Positions 62,541 through 64,000 of a DNA stretch of 64,000 nucleotides are shown one piece after another. The DNA is taken from NCBI RefSeq assembly GCF_022458985.1, contig NC_061772.1, positions 28,765,501-28,829,500 of the forward strand, written 5' to 3'. A program made the translations under genes and the position numbers. Under the pieces are notes generated by a model. It was not told where the DNA came from, did no database searches, and saw only the letters and a list, made by a program, of their open reading frames with translations. Source of the DNA: Mugil cephalus (Eukaryota; Chordata; Actinopteri; Mugiliformes; Mugilidae). Every line of letters starts with the position of its first letter. Within the stretch, counting starts at the first letter, position 1.

Positions 62541-64000
62541 GGATTCCTGAAATGCCAATCGCTCACTTTTTAATATGAGCGTTCAGCGCAGATTCATTCC
62601 AGTGAGCTGTGAACTGAGTCTATAGCTGGGTTTACATAGAGCAAGATATTAGTAATACGATCAGATTCAAAACACCTCAATCAGAATAAACGAGCCCAAA
62701 CTGAATGAAATTTCATTCGGGCTCACAGGGGTAGAATATTTCTTTTCCCAAACCAATTTAAAGTCATGTAAACAGAGAAACGGAACGACGTTCTGTCTGA
62801 GCATGCTCTGTCTTGACACAAACGCTCAGCGACATTTCCTCAACTGGTCTGCGGAGCCACAAAGAGCTTGTTTTTAATAATATCTCTGAAAGAACTAGAC
62901 ATTATCTCAATCTTAGACGCCAGAAAAGACAGAAATATCGAACTGTTTTAAAAGGTCCATCAAAAATTCATTGAAGCCAGGGTAATGTGGAACAAATTTG
63001 GAACCACTGGAAAAGACCGGTTACTATAAGGATAAACAACACAATAGAAACAGTGGATATGAACCCACAAACTCATTGAATCGAGCTGTCGATTTAATAA
63101 TAAAACTGTAAAAACAATATCAACTACTGGTGATTGATTTCATCGATCTGCACATGGCACACGTCTGTGAAACGTATTAAAAGTAGTGGTGCATGTAAAC
63201 ATGCCAACATCCGATCAGAATACATCACCTTACATGTAAACAGGGACTTAAATGAGAAAAAACAGTGTCCATGTAAACCTGGCTACTGTCCGTGTCACAC
63301 TACTACTCGACTTCCCCTTGAAACCAGCAGCCAGAGGCCGAGTGGGCGTTCACAGAGTGTGACGGACGTAGTTATGACCGATGGCTGCTACAGACAGGAG
63401 GCTAATGCATGTAAATGTACACAGGCGTCATCTGCTTCTGCATCCCCTTCACATACAGAACATGAAACAGAAACAGCACGAGGGGGAAAAAGGGCAAAGC
63501 AAACAATATTTGCAGAGTGATGGTGGAAGCCACATCATTAGTGGTGGTAATATAATGCTGCAGTGTCAGCATGTGTAGCTCCCGTGTGTGACAGCTGCAT
63601 TATGACGTTATCGACTCAGCTCATGTAATGTCTTTTTTCTTTTCTATGATCTTTAAAAGTTTATAGATGCTGAGCCAACAGAAGCGCTGGTTACGAGCTC
63701 CTCTCCCACGTCGCTCGTGCTCGGTGAACAGTAATCCAGTTCCTCTTATTGATTTCCGCCTGCGAAGGCTTCACAACATGTGCACAACAAATCACTGCGG
63801 TTTGACAAGCGAAACCTGCAAACGAGCAGGCGACACTGATTGATAAGACTGCGAGGATGACGCACAATCTGTGTCGCTCTTACGTAACGAGCAGTTCAAA
63901 CTTTAATGAACGTGTCATAAAAATAAAAGAAATTCTCCGGGCTGCTCGGTTCGCAGCGTTGAGTTCTGCAGTTCAGGGCCAACGTGTGCTGATTAATAAT
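62541..64000. other. map1a intron to window end
   Basis: No exon recognised. It includes modestly GC-rich stretches near 63690-63900 but no supported feature. Confidence 0.5.

Overview
This window looks like teleost fish nuclear DNA, probably from a spiny-rayed (percomorph) fish. The evidence is the small introns, the protein sequences, and many teleost-type interspersed repeats: a tRNA-derived SINE, Tc1 relics, small DNA transposons, LINE 3' tails and abundant microsatellites. I see no bacterial-type operons, CRISPR arrays or rRNA genes. Gene assignments rest on splice-consistent exon chains whose reading phase closes at every junction, and on protein similarity recalled from the families; no database search was run.

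Layout: (1) 1-6030 is intergenic DNA plus the probable 3' UTR of the first gene, with a Tc1 relic, a SINE and a MITE. (2) cdkn2aip is on the minus strand, 3 coding exons at 6031-7610, 326 aa. (3) 7611-8958 is the divergent promoter interval. (4) tubgcp4 (gamma-tubulin complex component 4) is on the plus strand, 18 coding exons at 8959-16770, 666 aa. (5) A tail-to-tail junction near 17.95 kb has the two opposite poly(A) signals about 40 bp apart. (6) tp53bp1 (53BP1) is on the minus strand, 28 coding exons from 44114 down to 18105, 1708 aa, with its promoter near 44.5 kb. (7) 44.5-51.5 kb is intergenic. (8) The 5' end of map1a is on the plus strand, coding exons at 51683-51920 and 54127-54228, followed by a long intron that runs to the window end.

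The order tubgcp4(+), tp53bp1(-), map1a(+) is the order I recall for human 15q15.3, which supports all three names. cdkn2aip beside tubgcp4 is not a human adjacency (CDKN2AIP is on human chromosome 4), so a synteny break lies in the 7.6-8.9 kb interval. The gene set has genome-maintenance and microtubule themes: CDKN2AIP and 53BP1 act in p53 and DNA-damage signalling, GCP4 in microtubule nucleation, MAP1A in microtubule binding. These are neighbours by synteny, not an operon.

I did not find an unknown enzymatic or defence system. The most unusual structure is in the non-coding DNA: about 2.5 kb of AT-rich repeat on both sides of one tp53bp1 BRCT exon; two more minisatellites in neighbouring introns; trinucleotide repeats acting as splice-acceptor pyrimidine tracts in two genes; a dispersed repeat family carrying a CTCF-like core, including a near-palindromic pair; an inverted pair of RFX/X-box-like motifs in the tubgcp4 3' UTR; and strong out-of-frame upstream ATGs overlapping the map1a start.
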